A DNA stretch of 64,000 bases from Owenia fusiformis (lineage: Eukaryota > Annelida > Polychaeta > Sabellida > Oweniidae). How positions within the stretch are numbered: the stretch's first letter is position 1; every line of letters starts with the position of its first letter. The position numbers were made by a program, and so were the translations under genes. This document shows, in pieces, positions 39,001-51,188 of this stretch. Where the stretch lies: NCBI GenBank assembly GCA_903813345.2, contig CAIIXF020000010.1, positions 496,001 to 560,000 of the forward strand, written 5' to 3'. The notes beneath the pieces were generated by a model, which was not told where the DNA came from, did no database searches, and was given only the letters and a program-made list of their open reading frames with translations.

Positions 39001-42000
39001 CATATGTAGCATAACACTTTGATTATTATAGGCCATAGTGTTAGAGTCCCCTGCAGACAACCAGGCTGTTCCTCTAAAGCATATGTAGCATAACACTTTG
39101 ATTATTATAGGCCATAGTGTTAGAGTCCCCTGCAGACAACCAGGCTGTTCCTCTAAAGCATATGTAGCATAACACTTTGATTATTATAGGCCATAGTGTT
39201 AGAGTCCCCTGCAGACAACCAGGCTGTTCCTCTAAAGCATATGTAGCATAACACTTTGATTATTATAGGCCATAGTGTTAGAGTCCCCTGCAGACAACCA
39301 GGCTGTTCCTCTAAAGCATATGTAGCATTACACTTTGATTATTATAGGCCATAGTGTTAGAGTCCCCTGCAGACAACCAGGCTGTTCCTCTAAAGCATAT
39401 GTAGCATTACACTTTGATTATTATAGGCCATAGTGTTAGAGTCCCCTGCAGACAACCAGGCTGTTCCTCTAAAGCATATGTAGCATAACACTTTGATTAT
39501 TATAGGCCATAATGTTAGAGTCCCCTGCAGACAACCAGGCTGTTCCTGCAAAGCATAATATGTAGCTGTAGCATAACACTTTGATTATTATAGGCCATAT
39601 TGTTAGAGTCCCCTGCAGACAACCAGGCTGTTCCTCTAAAGCATATGTAGCATTACACTTTGATTATTATAGGCCATAGTGTTAGATTCCCCTGCAGACA
39701 ACCAGGCTGTTCCTCTAAAGCATATGTAGCATTACACTTTGATTATTATAGGCCATAGTGTTAGAGTCCCCTGCAGACAACCAGGCTGTTCCTCTAAAGC
39801 ATATGTAGCATTACACTTTGATTATTATAGGCCATAGTGTTAGAGTCCCCTGCAGACAACCAGGCTGTTCCTCTAAAGCATATGTAGCATAACACTTTGA
39901 TTATTATAGGCCATAATGTTAGAGTCCCCTGCAGACAACCAGGCTGTTCCTGCAAAGCATAATATGTAGCTGTAGCATAACACTTTGATTATTATAGGCC
40001 ATATTGTTAGAGTCCCCTGCAGACAACCAGGCTGTTCCTCTAAAGCAAATGTAGCATAACACTTTGATTATTATAGGCCATAGTGTTAGAGTCCCCTGCA
40101 GACAACCAGGCTGTTCCTCTAAAGCATATGTAGCATAATACTTTGATTATTATTGGCCATAGTGTTAGAGTCCCCTGCAGACAACCAGGCTGTTCCTCTA
40201 AAGCATATGTAGCATAACACTTTGATTATTATAGGCCATAGTGTTAGAGTCCCCTGCAGACAACCAGGCTGTTCCTCTAAAGCAAATGTAGCATAACACT
40301 TTGATTATTATAGGCCATAGTGTTAGAGTCCCCTGCAGACAACCAGGCTGTTCCTCTAAAGCATATGTAGCATAATACTTTGATTATTATTGGCCATAGT
40401 GTTAGAGTCCCCTGCAGACAACCAGGCTGTTCCTCTAAAGCATATGTAGCATTACACTTTGATTATTATAGGCCATAGTGTTAGAGTCCCCTGCAGACAA
40501 CCAGGCTGTTCCTCTAAAGCATATGTAGCATAACACTTTGATTATTATAGGCCATAGTGTTAGAGTCCCCTGCAGACAACCAGGCTGTTCCTGCAAAGCA
40601 TATCTAGCATAACACTTTGATTATTATAGGCCATATTGTTAGAGTCCCCTGCAGACAACCAAGCTGTTCCTCTAAAGCATATGTAGCATAACACTTTGAT
40701 TATTATAGGCCATAGTGTTAGAGTCCCCTGCAGACAACCAGGCTGTTCCTGCAAAGCATATCTAGCATAACACTTTGATTATTATAGGCCATATTGTTAG
40801 AGTCCCCTGCAGACAACCAAGCTGTTCCTCTAAAGCATATGTAGCATAACACTTTGATTATTATAGGCCATATTGTTAGAGTCCCCTGCAGACAACCAAG
40901 CTGTTCCTCTAAAGCATATGTAGCATAACACTTTGATTATTATAGGCCATAGTGGTAGAGTCCCCTGCAGACAACCAGGCTGTTCCTCTAAAGCATATGT
41001 AGCATAACACTTTGATTATTATAGGCCATTGTGTTAGAGTCCCCTGCAGACAACCAGGCTGTTCCTGCAAAGCATATGTAGCATAACACTTTGACTATTA
41101 TAGGCCATAGTGTTAGAGTCCCCTGCAGACAACCAGGCTGTTCCTCTAAAGCATATGTAGCATAACACTTTGATTATTATAGGCCATAGTGTTAGATTCC
41201 CCTGCAGACAACCAGGCTGTTCCTCTAAAGCATATGTAGCATTACACTTTGATTATTATAGGCCATAGTGTTAGAGTCCCCTGCAGACAACCAGGCTGTT
41301 CCTCTAAAGCATATGTAGCATTACACTTTGATTATTATAGGCCATAGTGTTAGAGTCCCCTGCAGACAACCAGGCTGTTCCTCTAAAGCATATGTAGCAT
41401 AACACTTTGATTATTATAGGCCATAGTGTTAGAGTCCCCTGCAGACAACCAGGCTGTTCCTGCAAAGCATAATATGTAGCTGTAGCATAACACTTTGATT
41501 ATTATAGGCCATAGTGTTAGAGCCCCCTGCAGACAACCAGGCTGTTCCTCTAAAGCATATGTAGCATAACACTTTGATTATTATAGGCCATAGTGTTAGA
41601 GTCCCCTGCAGACAACCAGGCTGTTCCTGCAAAGCATAATATGTAGCTGTAGCATTACACTTTGATTATTATAGGCCATAGTGTTAGATTCCCCTGCAGA
41701 CAACCAGGCTGTTCCTCTAAAGCATATGTAGCATTACACTTTGATTATTATAGGCCATAGTGTTAGAGTCCCCTGCAGACAACCAGGCTGTTCCTCTAAA
41801 GCATATGTAGCATAACACTTTGATTATTATAGGCCATAGTGTTAGAGTCCCCTGCAGACAACCAGGCTGTTCCTCTAAAGCATATGTAGCATAACACTTT
41901 GATTATTATAGGCCATAGTGTTAGAGTCCCCTGCAGACAACCAGGCTGTTCCTCTAAAGCATATGTAGCATAACACTTTGATTATTATAGGCCATAGTGT

Positions 42001-45000
42001 TAGAGTCCCCTGCAGACAACCAGGCTGTTCCTCTAAAGCATATGTAGCATTACACTTTGATTATTATAGGCCATAGTGTTAGAGTCCCCTGCAGACAACC
42101 AGGCTGTTCCTCTAAAGCATATGTAGCATAACATTTTGATTATTATAGGCCATAGTGTTAGAGTCCCCTGCAGACAACCAGGCTGTTCCTCTAAAGCATA
42201 TGTAGCATTACACTTTGATTATTATAGGCCATAGTGTTAGAGTCCCCTGCAGACAACCAGGCTGTTCCTCTAAAGCATATGTAGCATAACACTTTGATTA
42301 TTATAGGCCATAGTGTTAGAGTCCCCTGCAGACAACCAGGCTGTTCCTGCAAAGCATATCTAGCATAACACTTTGATTATTATAGGCCATATTGTTAGAG
42401 TCCCCTGCAGACAACCAAGCTGTTCCTCTAAAGCATATGTAGCATAACACTTTGATTATTATAGGCCATAGTGTTAGAGTCCCCTGCAGACAACCAGGCT
42501 GTTCCTGCAAAGCATATCTAGCATAACACTTTGATTATTATAGGCCATATTGTTAGAGTCCCCTGCAGACAACCAAGCTGTTCCTCTAAAGCATATGTAG
42601 CATAACACTTTGATTATTATAGGCCATAGTGTTAGAGTCCCCTGCAAACAACCAGGCTGTTCCTCTAAAGCATATGTAGCATAACACTTTGATTATTATA
42701 GACCATAGTGTTAGAGTCCCCTGCAGACAACCAGGCTGTTCCTCTAAAGCATATGTAGCATTACACTTTGATTATTATAGGCCATAGTGTTAGAGTCCCC
42801 TGCAGACAACCAGGCTGTTCCTCTAAAGCATATGTAGCATAACACTTTGATTATTATAGGCCATAGTGTTAGAGTCCCCTGCAGACAACCAGGCTGTTCC
42901 TCTAAAGCATATGTAGCATAACACTTTGATTATTATAGGCCATAGTGTTAGAGTCCCCTGCAGACAACCAGGCTGTTCCTCTAAAGCATATGTAGCATAA
43001 CACTTTGATTATTATAGGCCATAGTGTTAGAGTCCCCTGCAGACAACCAGGCTGTTCCTCTAAAGCATATGTAGCATAACACTTTGATTATTATAGGCCA
43101 TAATGTTAGATTCCCCTGCAGACAACCAGGCTGTTCCTCTAAAGCATATGTAGCATAACACTTTGATTATTATAGGCCATAGTGTTAGAGTCCCCTGCAG
43201 ACAACCAAGCTGTTCCTCTAAAGCATATGTAGCATAACACTTTGATTATTATAGGCCATAATGTTAGATTCCCCTGCAGACAACCAAGCTGTTCCTCTAA
43301 AGCATATGTAGCATAACACTTTGATTATTATAGGCCATAGTGTTAGAGTCCCCTGCAGACAACCAGGCTGTTCCTGCAAAGCATATCTAGCATAACACTT
43401 TGATTATTATAGGCCATAGTGTTAGAGTCCCCTGCAGACAACCAGGCTGTTCCTCTAAAGCATATGTAGCATAACACTTTGATTATTATAGGCCATAGTG
43501 TTAGAGTCCCCTGCAGACAACCAGGCTGTTCCTGCAAAGCATATCTAGCATAACACTTTGATTATTATAGGCCATAGTGTTAGAGTCCCCTGCAGACAAC
43601 CAGGCTGTTCCTCTAAAGCATATGTAGCATAACACTTTGATTATTATAGGCCATAGTGTTAGAGTCCCCTGCAGACAACCAGGCTGTTCCTCTAAAGCAT
43701 ATCTAGCATAACACTTTGATTATTATAGGCCATAGTGTTAGAGTCCCCTGCAGACAACCAGGCTGTTCCTCTAAAGCATATGTAGCATAATACTTTGATT
43801 ATTATAGGCCATAGTGTTAGAGTCCCCTGCAGATAACCAGGCTGTTCCTCTAAAGCATATGTAGCATAACACTTTGATTATTATAGGCCATAGTGTTAGA
43901 GTCCCCTGCAGACAACCAGGCTGTTCCTGCAAAGCATAATATGTAGCTGTAGCATAACACTTTGATTATTATAGGCCATATTGTTAGAGTCCCCTGCAGA
44001 CAACCAGGCTGTTCCTCTAAAGCAAATGTAGCATAACACTTTGATTATTATAGGCCATAGTGTTAGAGTCCCCTGCAGATAACCAGGCTGTTCCTCTAAA
44101 GCATATGTAGCATAACACTTTGATTATTATAGGCCATAGTGTTAGAGTCCCCTGCAGACAACCAGGCTGTTCTTGCAAAGCATAATATGTAGCTGTAGCA
44201 TAACACTTTGATTATTATAGGCCATATTGTTAGAGTCCCCTGCAGACAACCAGGCTGTTCCTCTAAAGCAAATGTAGCATAACACTTTGATTATTATAGG
44301 CCATAGTGTTAGAGTCCCCTGCAGACAACCAGGCTGTTCCTCTAAAGCATATGTAGCATAACACTTTGATTATTATAGGCCATAGTGTTAGAGTCCCCTG
44401 CAGACAACCAGGCTGTTCCTCTAAAGCATATCTAGCATAACACTTTGATTATTATAGGCCATAGTGTTAGAGTCCCCTGCAGACAACCAGGCTGTTCCTC
44501 TAAAGCATATGTAGCATAACACTTTGATTATTATAGGCCATAGTGTTAGAGTCCCCTGCAGACAACCAGGCTGTTCCTGCAAAGCATATCTAGCATAACA
44601 CTTTGATTATTATAGGCCATATTGTTAGAGTCCCCTGCAGACAACCAAGCTGTTCCTGCAAAGCATATGTAGCTTAACACTTTGATTATTATAGGCCATA
44701 GTGTTAGAGTCCCCTGCAGAAAACCAGGCTGTTCCTCTAAAGCATATGTAGCATAACACTTTGATTATTATAGGCCATATTGTTAGAGTCCCCTGCAGAC
44801 AACCAGGCTGTTCCTCTAAAGCATATGTAGCATTACACTTTGATTATTATAGGCCATATTGTTAGAGTCCCCTGCAGACAACCAGGCTGTTCCTGCAAAG
44901 CATATGTAGCATAACACTTTGATTATTATAGGCCATAGTGTTAGAGTCCCCTGCAGACAACCAGGCTGTTCCTCTAAAGCATATGTAGCATAACACTTTG

Positions 45001-48000
45001 ATTATTATAGGCCATAGTGTTAGAGTCCCCTGCAGACAACCAGGCTGTTCCTCTAAAGCATATGTAGCATTACACTTTGATTATTATAGGCCATAGTGTT
45101 AGAGTCCCCTGCAGACAACCAGGCTGTTCCTGCAAAGCATATCTAGCATAACACTTTGATTATTATAGGCCATAGTGTTAGAGTCCCCTGCAGACAACCA
45201 GGCTGTTCCTCTAAAGCATATGTAGCATAACACTTTGATTATTATAGGCCATAGTGTTAGAGTCCCCTGCAGACAACCAGGCTGTTCCTCTAAAGCATAT
45301 GTAGCATAACACTTTGATTATTATAGGCCATAGTGTTAGAGTCCCCTGCAGACAACCAGGCTGTTCCTCTAAAGCATATGTAGCATAACACTTTGATTAT
45401 TATTGGCCATAGTGTTAGAGTCCCCTGCAGACAACCAGGCTGTTCCTGCAAAGCATATCTAGCATAACACTTTGATTATTATAGGCCATAGTGTTAGAGT
45501 CCCCTGCAGACAACCAGGCTGTTCCTCTAAAGCATATGTAGCATAACACTTTGATTATTATAGGCCATAGTGTTAGAGTCCCCTGCAGACAACCAGGCTG
45601 TTCCTCTAAAGCATATGTAGCATAACACTTTGATTATTATAGGCCATATTGTTAGAGTCCCCTGCAGACAACCAGGCTGTTCCTCTAAAGCATATGTAGC
45701 ATAACACTTTGATTATTATAGGCCATAGTGTTAGATTCCCCTGCAGACAACCAGGCTGTTCCTGCAAAGCATATCTAGCATAACACTTTGATTATTATAG
45801 GCCATAATGTTAGAGTCCCCTGCAGACAACCAGGCTGTTCCTGCAAAGCATAATATGTAGCTGTAGCATAACACTTTGATTATTATAGGCCATATTGTTA
45901 GAGTCCCCTGCAGACAACCAAGCTGTTCCTCTAAAGCATATGTAGCATAACACTTTGATTATTATAGGCCATAGTGTTAGAGTCCCCTGCAGACAACCAG
46001 GCTGTTCCTGCAAAGCATATCTAGCATAACACTTTGATTATTATAGGCCATAGTGTTAGAGTCCCCTGCAGACAACCAGGCTGTTCCTCTAAAGCATATG
46101 TAGCATAACACTTTGATTATTATAGGCCATATTGTTAGAGTCCCCTGCAGACAACCAGGCTGTTCCTCTAAAGCATATGTAGCATAACACTTTGATTATT
46201 ATTGGCCATAGTGTTAGAGTCCCCTGCAGACAACCAGGCTGTTCCTCTAAAGCATATGTAGCATAACACTTTGATTATTATAGGCCATATTGTTAGAGTC
46301 CCCTGCAGACAACCAGGCTGTTCCTCTAAAGCATATGTAGCATAACACTTTGATTATTATAGGCCATAGTGTTAGAGTCCCCTGCAGACAACCAGGCTGT
46401 TCCTCTAAAGCATATGTAGCATAACACTTTGATTATTATAGGCCATAGTGTTAGAGTCCCCTGCAGACAACCAGGCTGTTCCTCTAAAGCATATGTAGCA
46501 TAATACTTTGATTATTATTGGCCATAGTGTTAGAGTCCCCTGCAGACAACCAGGCTGTTCCTCTAAAGCATATGTAGCATAACACTTTGATTATTATAGG
46601 CCATATTGTTAGAGTCCCCTGCAGACAACCAGGCTGTTCCTGCAAAGCATATGTAGCATAACACTTTGATTATTATAGGCCATAGTGTTAGAGTCCCCTG
46701 CAGACAACCAGGCTGTTCCTCTAAAGCATATGTAGCATTACACTTTGATTATTATAGGCCATATTGTTAGAGTCCCCTGCAGACAACCAAGCTGTTCCTC
46801 TAAAGCATATGTAGCATAACACTTTGATTATTATAGGCCATAGTGTTAGAGTCCCCTGCAGACAACCAGGCTGTTCCTCTAAAGCATATGTAGCATAACA
46901 CTTTGATTATTATAGGCCATAGTGGTAGAGTCCCCTGCAGACAACCAGGCTGTTCCTCTAAAGCATATGTAGCATTACACTTTGATTATTATAGGCCATA
47001 GTGTTAGAGTCCCCTGCAGACAACCAGGCTGTTCCTCTAAAGCATATGTAGCATAACACTTTGATTATTATAGGCCATAGTGTTAGAGTCCCCTGCAGAC
47101 AACCAGGCTGTTCCTCTAAAGCATATGTAGCATTACACTTTGATTATTATAGGCCATAGTGTTAGAGTCCCCTGCAGACAACCAGGCTGTTCCTCTAAAG
47201 CATATGTAGCATAACACTTTGATTATTATATGCCATAGTGTTAGAGTCCCCTGCAGACAACCAGGCTGTTCCTCTAAAGCATATGTAGCATTACACTTTG
47301 ATTATTATAGGCCATAGTGTTAGAGTCCCCTGCAGACAACCAGGCTGTTCCTCTAAAGCATATGTAGCATAACACTTTGATTATTATAGGCCATAGTGTT
47401 AGAGTCCCCTGCAGACAACCAGGCTGTTCCTGCAAAGCATTTGCCTGGATTCCTTCTAGACCAGAGGAAATAGGAGAGTTCTGGTTTGCAAGGAGAAGAG
47501 ACTTTGATCCTGAGGCCTGGAGGGCTAAATGTAGATGTAAGCACACACATGAGGACCATGATCCAAATGGTATGAGGAGGTGCAAAATGAGAGGTGAGTA
47601 ATGGTATGGTGTATGAGGAGGTGAAAAATGAGAGGTACATGTTTATTGTATTGTAAGGAGGAGGTGTAAAATAAGGTGCATGTTCATGAATTTTTATGCA
47701 GAATCTAAAAATGAGAGATGTTGATGCTTATTTAATGTTATTGAGGTTATGGGAGGTAGATATTTACATTGTATTATTAGATGGCTTTGATCATGTAGAT
47801 CTCTGTTTGAAAAACATGGTACTTATTGTAAAGCAAGTTTTCAGTACAACATTATTAAATCAGTCCTATATTTTGAATACACATACAGTACATTTACAGT
47901 AACGTACATGTAAATCTGACAACTAACAAACTTGTTGTAGGTTGTGGGTGCAGTGTCTTTGACTCTCCATTCTTGTGTGCTGCATGTGACCAACATTGGG

Positions 48001-49261
48001 AAGTTCATGAAACATTTTTTGAAACTGAGTCAATGAGGCGAGACAAGGGACTACCCTATGGTATGTTGTAATAATATTGATTTTGACAAATGACTACCAT
48101 ATGGTATGTTGTAATAATATTGATTTTGACAAATGACTACCCTATGGTATGTTGTAATAATATTGATTGTGACAAAGGACTACCATATGTTATGTTTTAA
48201 TAATATTGATTTTGACAATGATCTACCATATCATTATGTTATGTTGCAATATTATTGAATGTGACAAAGGACTACCATAATGGTATGTTGTAAAAATATA
48301 TTTTGACAAATGGCTACCATATGGTATATTTTAGTTCAGAGGGGGAGAAACACCAGGGTTCAAAGATGACATACGCTTATAATGTAAATCTGTATTGAGA
48401 TGACATCGTCGCTGATTGGTCAAAAGTCGACAAACAAATGACGTCATCAATGGCGGTTTCAAAGTTTTCGAAATACGCTTCGAATAATATTATGTTAATT
48501 TCTGGCGTGTTAACCAATATCATAGCTTCTCATTACACATCAAGATAAAGAAAGGTGTACGGAATATGCCTATATCAATAAAACATCCCATCGAAGTGTA
48601 GTTTTGATAAATAGCCGATGAAAATTCGAACGAACGAAGGTGGTAAGCAAGAGACGTAATTATGTCTGTCATCTTTAAACTCCTCTTGTTTTAGTTACAT
48701 TGAATGTTGTTGTATTATTGATTTCGACAAATGACTACCATATGGTATGTTGTAATAATATTGATTGTGACAAATGGCTACTATATGGTATGTTGTTATA
48801 ATATTGATTGTGACAAAGGACTGCCTTATGGTATGTTGTAATTATAATGTTGACTGTAACAAAGGACTATTATATGGTATGTTGTAATTATAATGATGAC
48901 TGTAACAATGGACTGTCGTAATCAAATTGATTGTGACAAAGGACTCTATATAGGGTACTCTATATTGTTACATGTACTTTGTATAATAATATTGTAGATT
49001 TACATGCATTGTAAATTGTATATGTTCCCTGTACCTCCAGGTGAGGAGTACTTACCATTCCACGAGATGCCAGAATTACGCAACATTGTCCTAACAGGGG
49101 AGGAGACTGATGATTCTGTGTACCGTGCCCTGACTGAGGGGGAGGGTGCTATACCACATACCAATGTTAGGGCCATTGCTGATAATAATACACCATTCTC
49201 ATTTGGAGGAGGGGGAAGGGGTGGTGGGAGATCAGGAGGATTTAGACCAACTTATGATTAG
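33076..49261 (+). CDS. FAM221B: FAM221B-like cysteine-rich protein, seven coding exons
   Basis: Coding exons: 33076-33195, 33403-33526, 33874-34014, 34261-34371, 47390-47593, 47941-48060, 49041-49261. Phases agree throughout (1041 nt, 346 aa). Residues 1-80 are a low-complexity Ser/Pro/Lys/Thr region. The conserved part starts at EGYTVRKIEPAKNYDVVSFA and continues through YIGWRCPEFTWDCQR, CFCGHLLGEHN, VPCRQPGCSCKAF, IPSRPEEIGEFWF, CRCKHTHEDHDP and FLCAACDQHWEVHETFFETE, matching the FAM221B family. The Cys/His clusters look like metal-binding knuckles. The C-terminus is Gly/Arg-rich (GGGGRGGGRSGGF), unlike the vertebrate protein as I know it. The family's function is not established; human FAM221B is testis-biased. 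Intron 4 (13.0 kb) is nearly all satellite derived from exon 5's own acceptor junction, and intron 6 holds repeats of exon 6's donor junction. The start is the first in-frame ATG; upstream UTR exons cannot be excluded. Confidence 0.93.
34643..47389 (+). repeat. 79-bp satellite array in FAM221B intron 4, built from the exon 5 acceptor junction
   Basis: Unbroken head-to-tail array. Each unit reads about 30 bp ending in TTTGATTATTATAG, then about 49 bp beginning GCCATAGTGTTAGAGTCCCC and running to AAAGCAT. The same junction, in register, is the true acceptor and first codons of exon 5 (AG at 47388-47389; then GHSVRVPCRQPGCSCKA with the G from exon 4). The first AG/GCC junction is at 34670/34671 and the real one at 47389/47390, 12,719 bp apart. 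By eye there are 11 long units (88 bp, AATATGTAGCTGTAGC variant) and 4 short units (74 bp), which gives 160 monomers. Most units change TCC TGC to TCC TCT, and all reach an in-frame TAA (GTA GCA TAA) a few codons later. Open frames read from the minus strand are artefacts of the repeat. Confidence 0.95.
48043..48336 (+). repeat. 43-bp tandem repeats copying the exon 6 donor junction, left block
   Basis: The exon 6 end GACAAGGGACTACCCTATG, the donor GTATGT and the following TTGTAATAATATTGATTTT recur immediately at 43-bp spacing (GTATGT at 48061 and 48104, and onward) for about six to seven increasingly diverged units. Each unit is about 19 bp of exon 6 plus 24 bp of intron 6. The first unit is the real splice junction. 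The block is interrupted at 48337 by a hAT-like insertion. Confidence 0.88.
48337..48688. mobile_element. hAT-like non-autonomous element splitting the intron 6 repeat array
   Basis: A 352-bp non-repeat block is flanked by identical 8-bp copies of TTTTAGTT (48329-48336 and 48689-48696). Its ends are CAGAGGGGGAG and, inverted, CAAGAGGAGTT, resembling hAT termini; the inverted match is imperfect. No coding sequence. Confidence 0.55.
48697..48960 (+). repeat. 43-bp donor-junction repeats, right block
   Basis: The same unit resumes after the insertion: GATTTCGACAAATGACTACC, ATATGGTATGTTGTAATAA and variants, about five to six copies, more diverged than the left block (TTATAATG and CTATATAG changes). 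It fades before the acceptor of exon 7 at 49040. Confidence 0.8.
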
Positions 49262-49683
49262 TGACTAGCAGGGGGTCTCTTAGAGTTTCCTGAATTCTGT
49301 CTGCCTTAAGTTAAGGAGGCTCTTATTCTAATATACCCCCTCCCCCTTCTTCCTTAGTATGTCCTCTTTCAAGGAGATATATTGGAAGAAGAGACAGAAC
49401 TGAAGATAATACAGGAACAAACACAATAGATTATGATTGTCCACTAAGATGCACAATTTGCTACCATATTATTGCGGCCTGCCTTTATTCTAGAAAGGAA
49501 TCTCAGGACAGCGTCGACTGGCAAATGATTAAATACCTAATAAGCTAAGAACAAAATGAGATGGTCATTTTGTGATTTAATTGGGCATGAAATGTTTGTA
49601 TCTGTATATAGTAGGAAAAAGGACTATTCTCGGTTCGGAGAACAAAGTTCATCACTCTAAATGAGCGTTACCCCTGTTTCGGA

Positions 49684-51188
49684 CAAAGGATGGGTATCGA
49701 TATGGTGAACTTTCTGAACACACGTTTCTCTTAAACCAGGCATAAAAAATCTGAAAATTTTACACATTGTCAATTAAATGGTCATCTTTTGAATGTAATG
49801 GTAACAATATAATTTGAAATAAATATATTTTTCTCTATATTGTTTTAGAAAACACATCAGGCACCTCTTTGGTTCTTGGTATCATACTCGGTATCATAGG
49901 CTAAGGGTTAAGTAATAGTAAGCTGTATACAGAAGAGACAGGTGAACAACTAGGATTTAGGCCACTTGTTAACATGGTGATTTTAACATTATTTGTGTAT
50001 AATTTGCAAAAAACAATGCAGAGTTGATCCAAAATTGATAGTTCTCAATTCTTACCTATGAATCAACCACATTCAAGTGATATAGAGTGAATAAAGCCGT
50101 CTTGAGGTGAGATATTCTGAAAACCTACAATTGCCTGGCAAGTTACCCGGATTTCCGTGTTGAATCATGAATGGAAGTTTGAAACAAGGAATTTGATTGG
50201 TTCCTGCTAACCGCCGCCAGTGACACCTATCTGGTTCTCTAAAATGTAATTCATTTTCTAGAAATAACAATCAATTAAAGTGTATAAAACTATAAAAGGT
50301 TTACTTAATAATTATTTATCAAAACATCTGATTCATATAATATCTTTTTAAACCCAATTTAAATGGTGAAATTTCAATCTTTCCATGTGTCCGGAAGTTT
50401 CAACTTGCCGGGCAATTGCAGGTTCGTACAGTTGGTGTTTTTTATGCTGTCTTATCGAAGAGTTAGGATATAGATTTGAAATATTCAACAATCTACGTTT
50501 CGAAAACACTTTGGAGAAGATTCTTGGGAGATTTGGTGGTACGACTCGATACCAGTAAGGAGAACTCGTACCAAGACGGCAAGTTTTTGAAAAAATTTTC
50601 AATCCTAATTGTTTACCTGTCTCTTCTATATACAGCTTACTATTACTTAACCCTTAGCCTATGCTCGGTATCATATGTTCGGAATGAAATGAAACATCTA
50701 TCCGAACCTCATTGGAACAAAATGACATAAACACAACGCGGTTAAGTCTTTCAATATTGTAATTGTACAAAGGAAAGTTTGGTTGATATAAAAAAGTATC
50801 TTGTTAATGAAATAAAAGGTTTATCTTAATTTTATCTATTTTACAGATTTTTGAATACTTTTTCTCAAATCAACCAAAATTGCCTTTGTATTAACTATAA
50901 TATTGAGACGTCTAAGAAAATGTTGTATGTGCTATTTTGTTCCAATAAGCTTCGGAAAGATATTTTATTTCATTCTCAAGAATTGGTAAAAAGGAACAAA
51001 AAACGATTGCACTAGAAAACAAAAATGTTAACAAAAACAGTTATATAAAATATTTATAAATTATTTTCGCATTAAATTGTTGTCAACATTACATAAAGGA
51101 CCGTGTTTTTTTACAGAATGTTTTCAATACTTGGTTTAAGAGAAAAACATTGTTGAATTCAGTTCTCCATATCGATACCAATCCTTTG
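49684..51188. mobile_element. Foldback element, second copy, with a nested insertion
   Basis: Ends CAAAGGATGGGTATCGATAT and, inverted, CAAAGGATTGGTATCGATAT. It shares long blocks with the 18.3-kb element (AACATCTATCCGAACCTCAT, AAAAGTATCTTGTTAATGAA) on both arms. It is interrupted by the element at 49895-50663. No host target duplication seen. Lies downstream of the FAM221B stop. Confidence 0.65.
49895..50663. mobile_element. CATAGGCTAAGGG element nested in a foldback element
   Basis: A 769-bp insertion with terminal inverted repeats of about 35 bp (CATAGGCTAAGGGTTAAGTA at the left, inverted at the right), flanked by an exact 8-bp duplication CTCGGTAT (49887-49894, 50664-50671). The 8-bp duplication and CA start suggest a hAT-type element. 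The arms extend further inward as imperfect inverted sequence (TTGCCTGGCAAG with CTTGCCGGGCAA). Confidence 0.8.

Noticed and set aside
34643-47389. CRISPR-like or coding-repeat interpretation of the 79-bp array
   Set aside because: There are no unique spacers, the context is a eukaryotic intron, and each unit contains an in-frame TAA in the FAM221B frame.
34619-47640. Many minus-strand open frames of 60-103 codons with repeated GCLQGTLTLWPIII-like peptides
   Set aside because: They are the reverse strand of the 79-bp array. The unit is not a multiple of 3, so frames drift until a stop; they are not genes.
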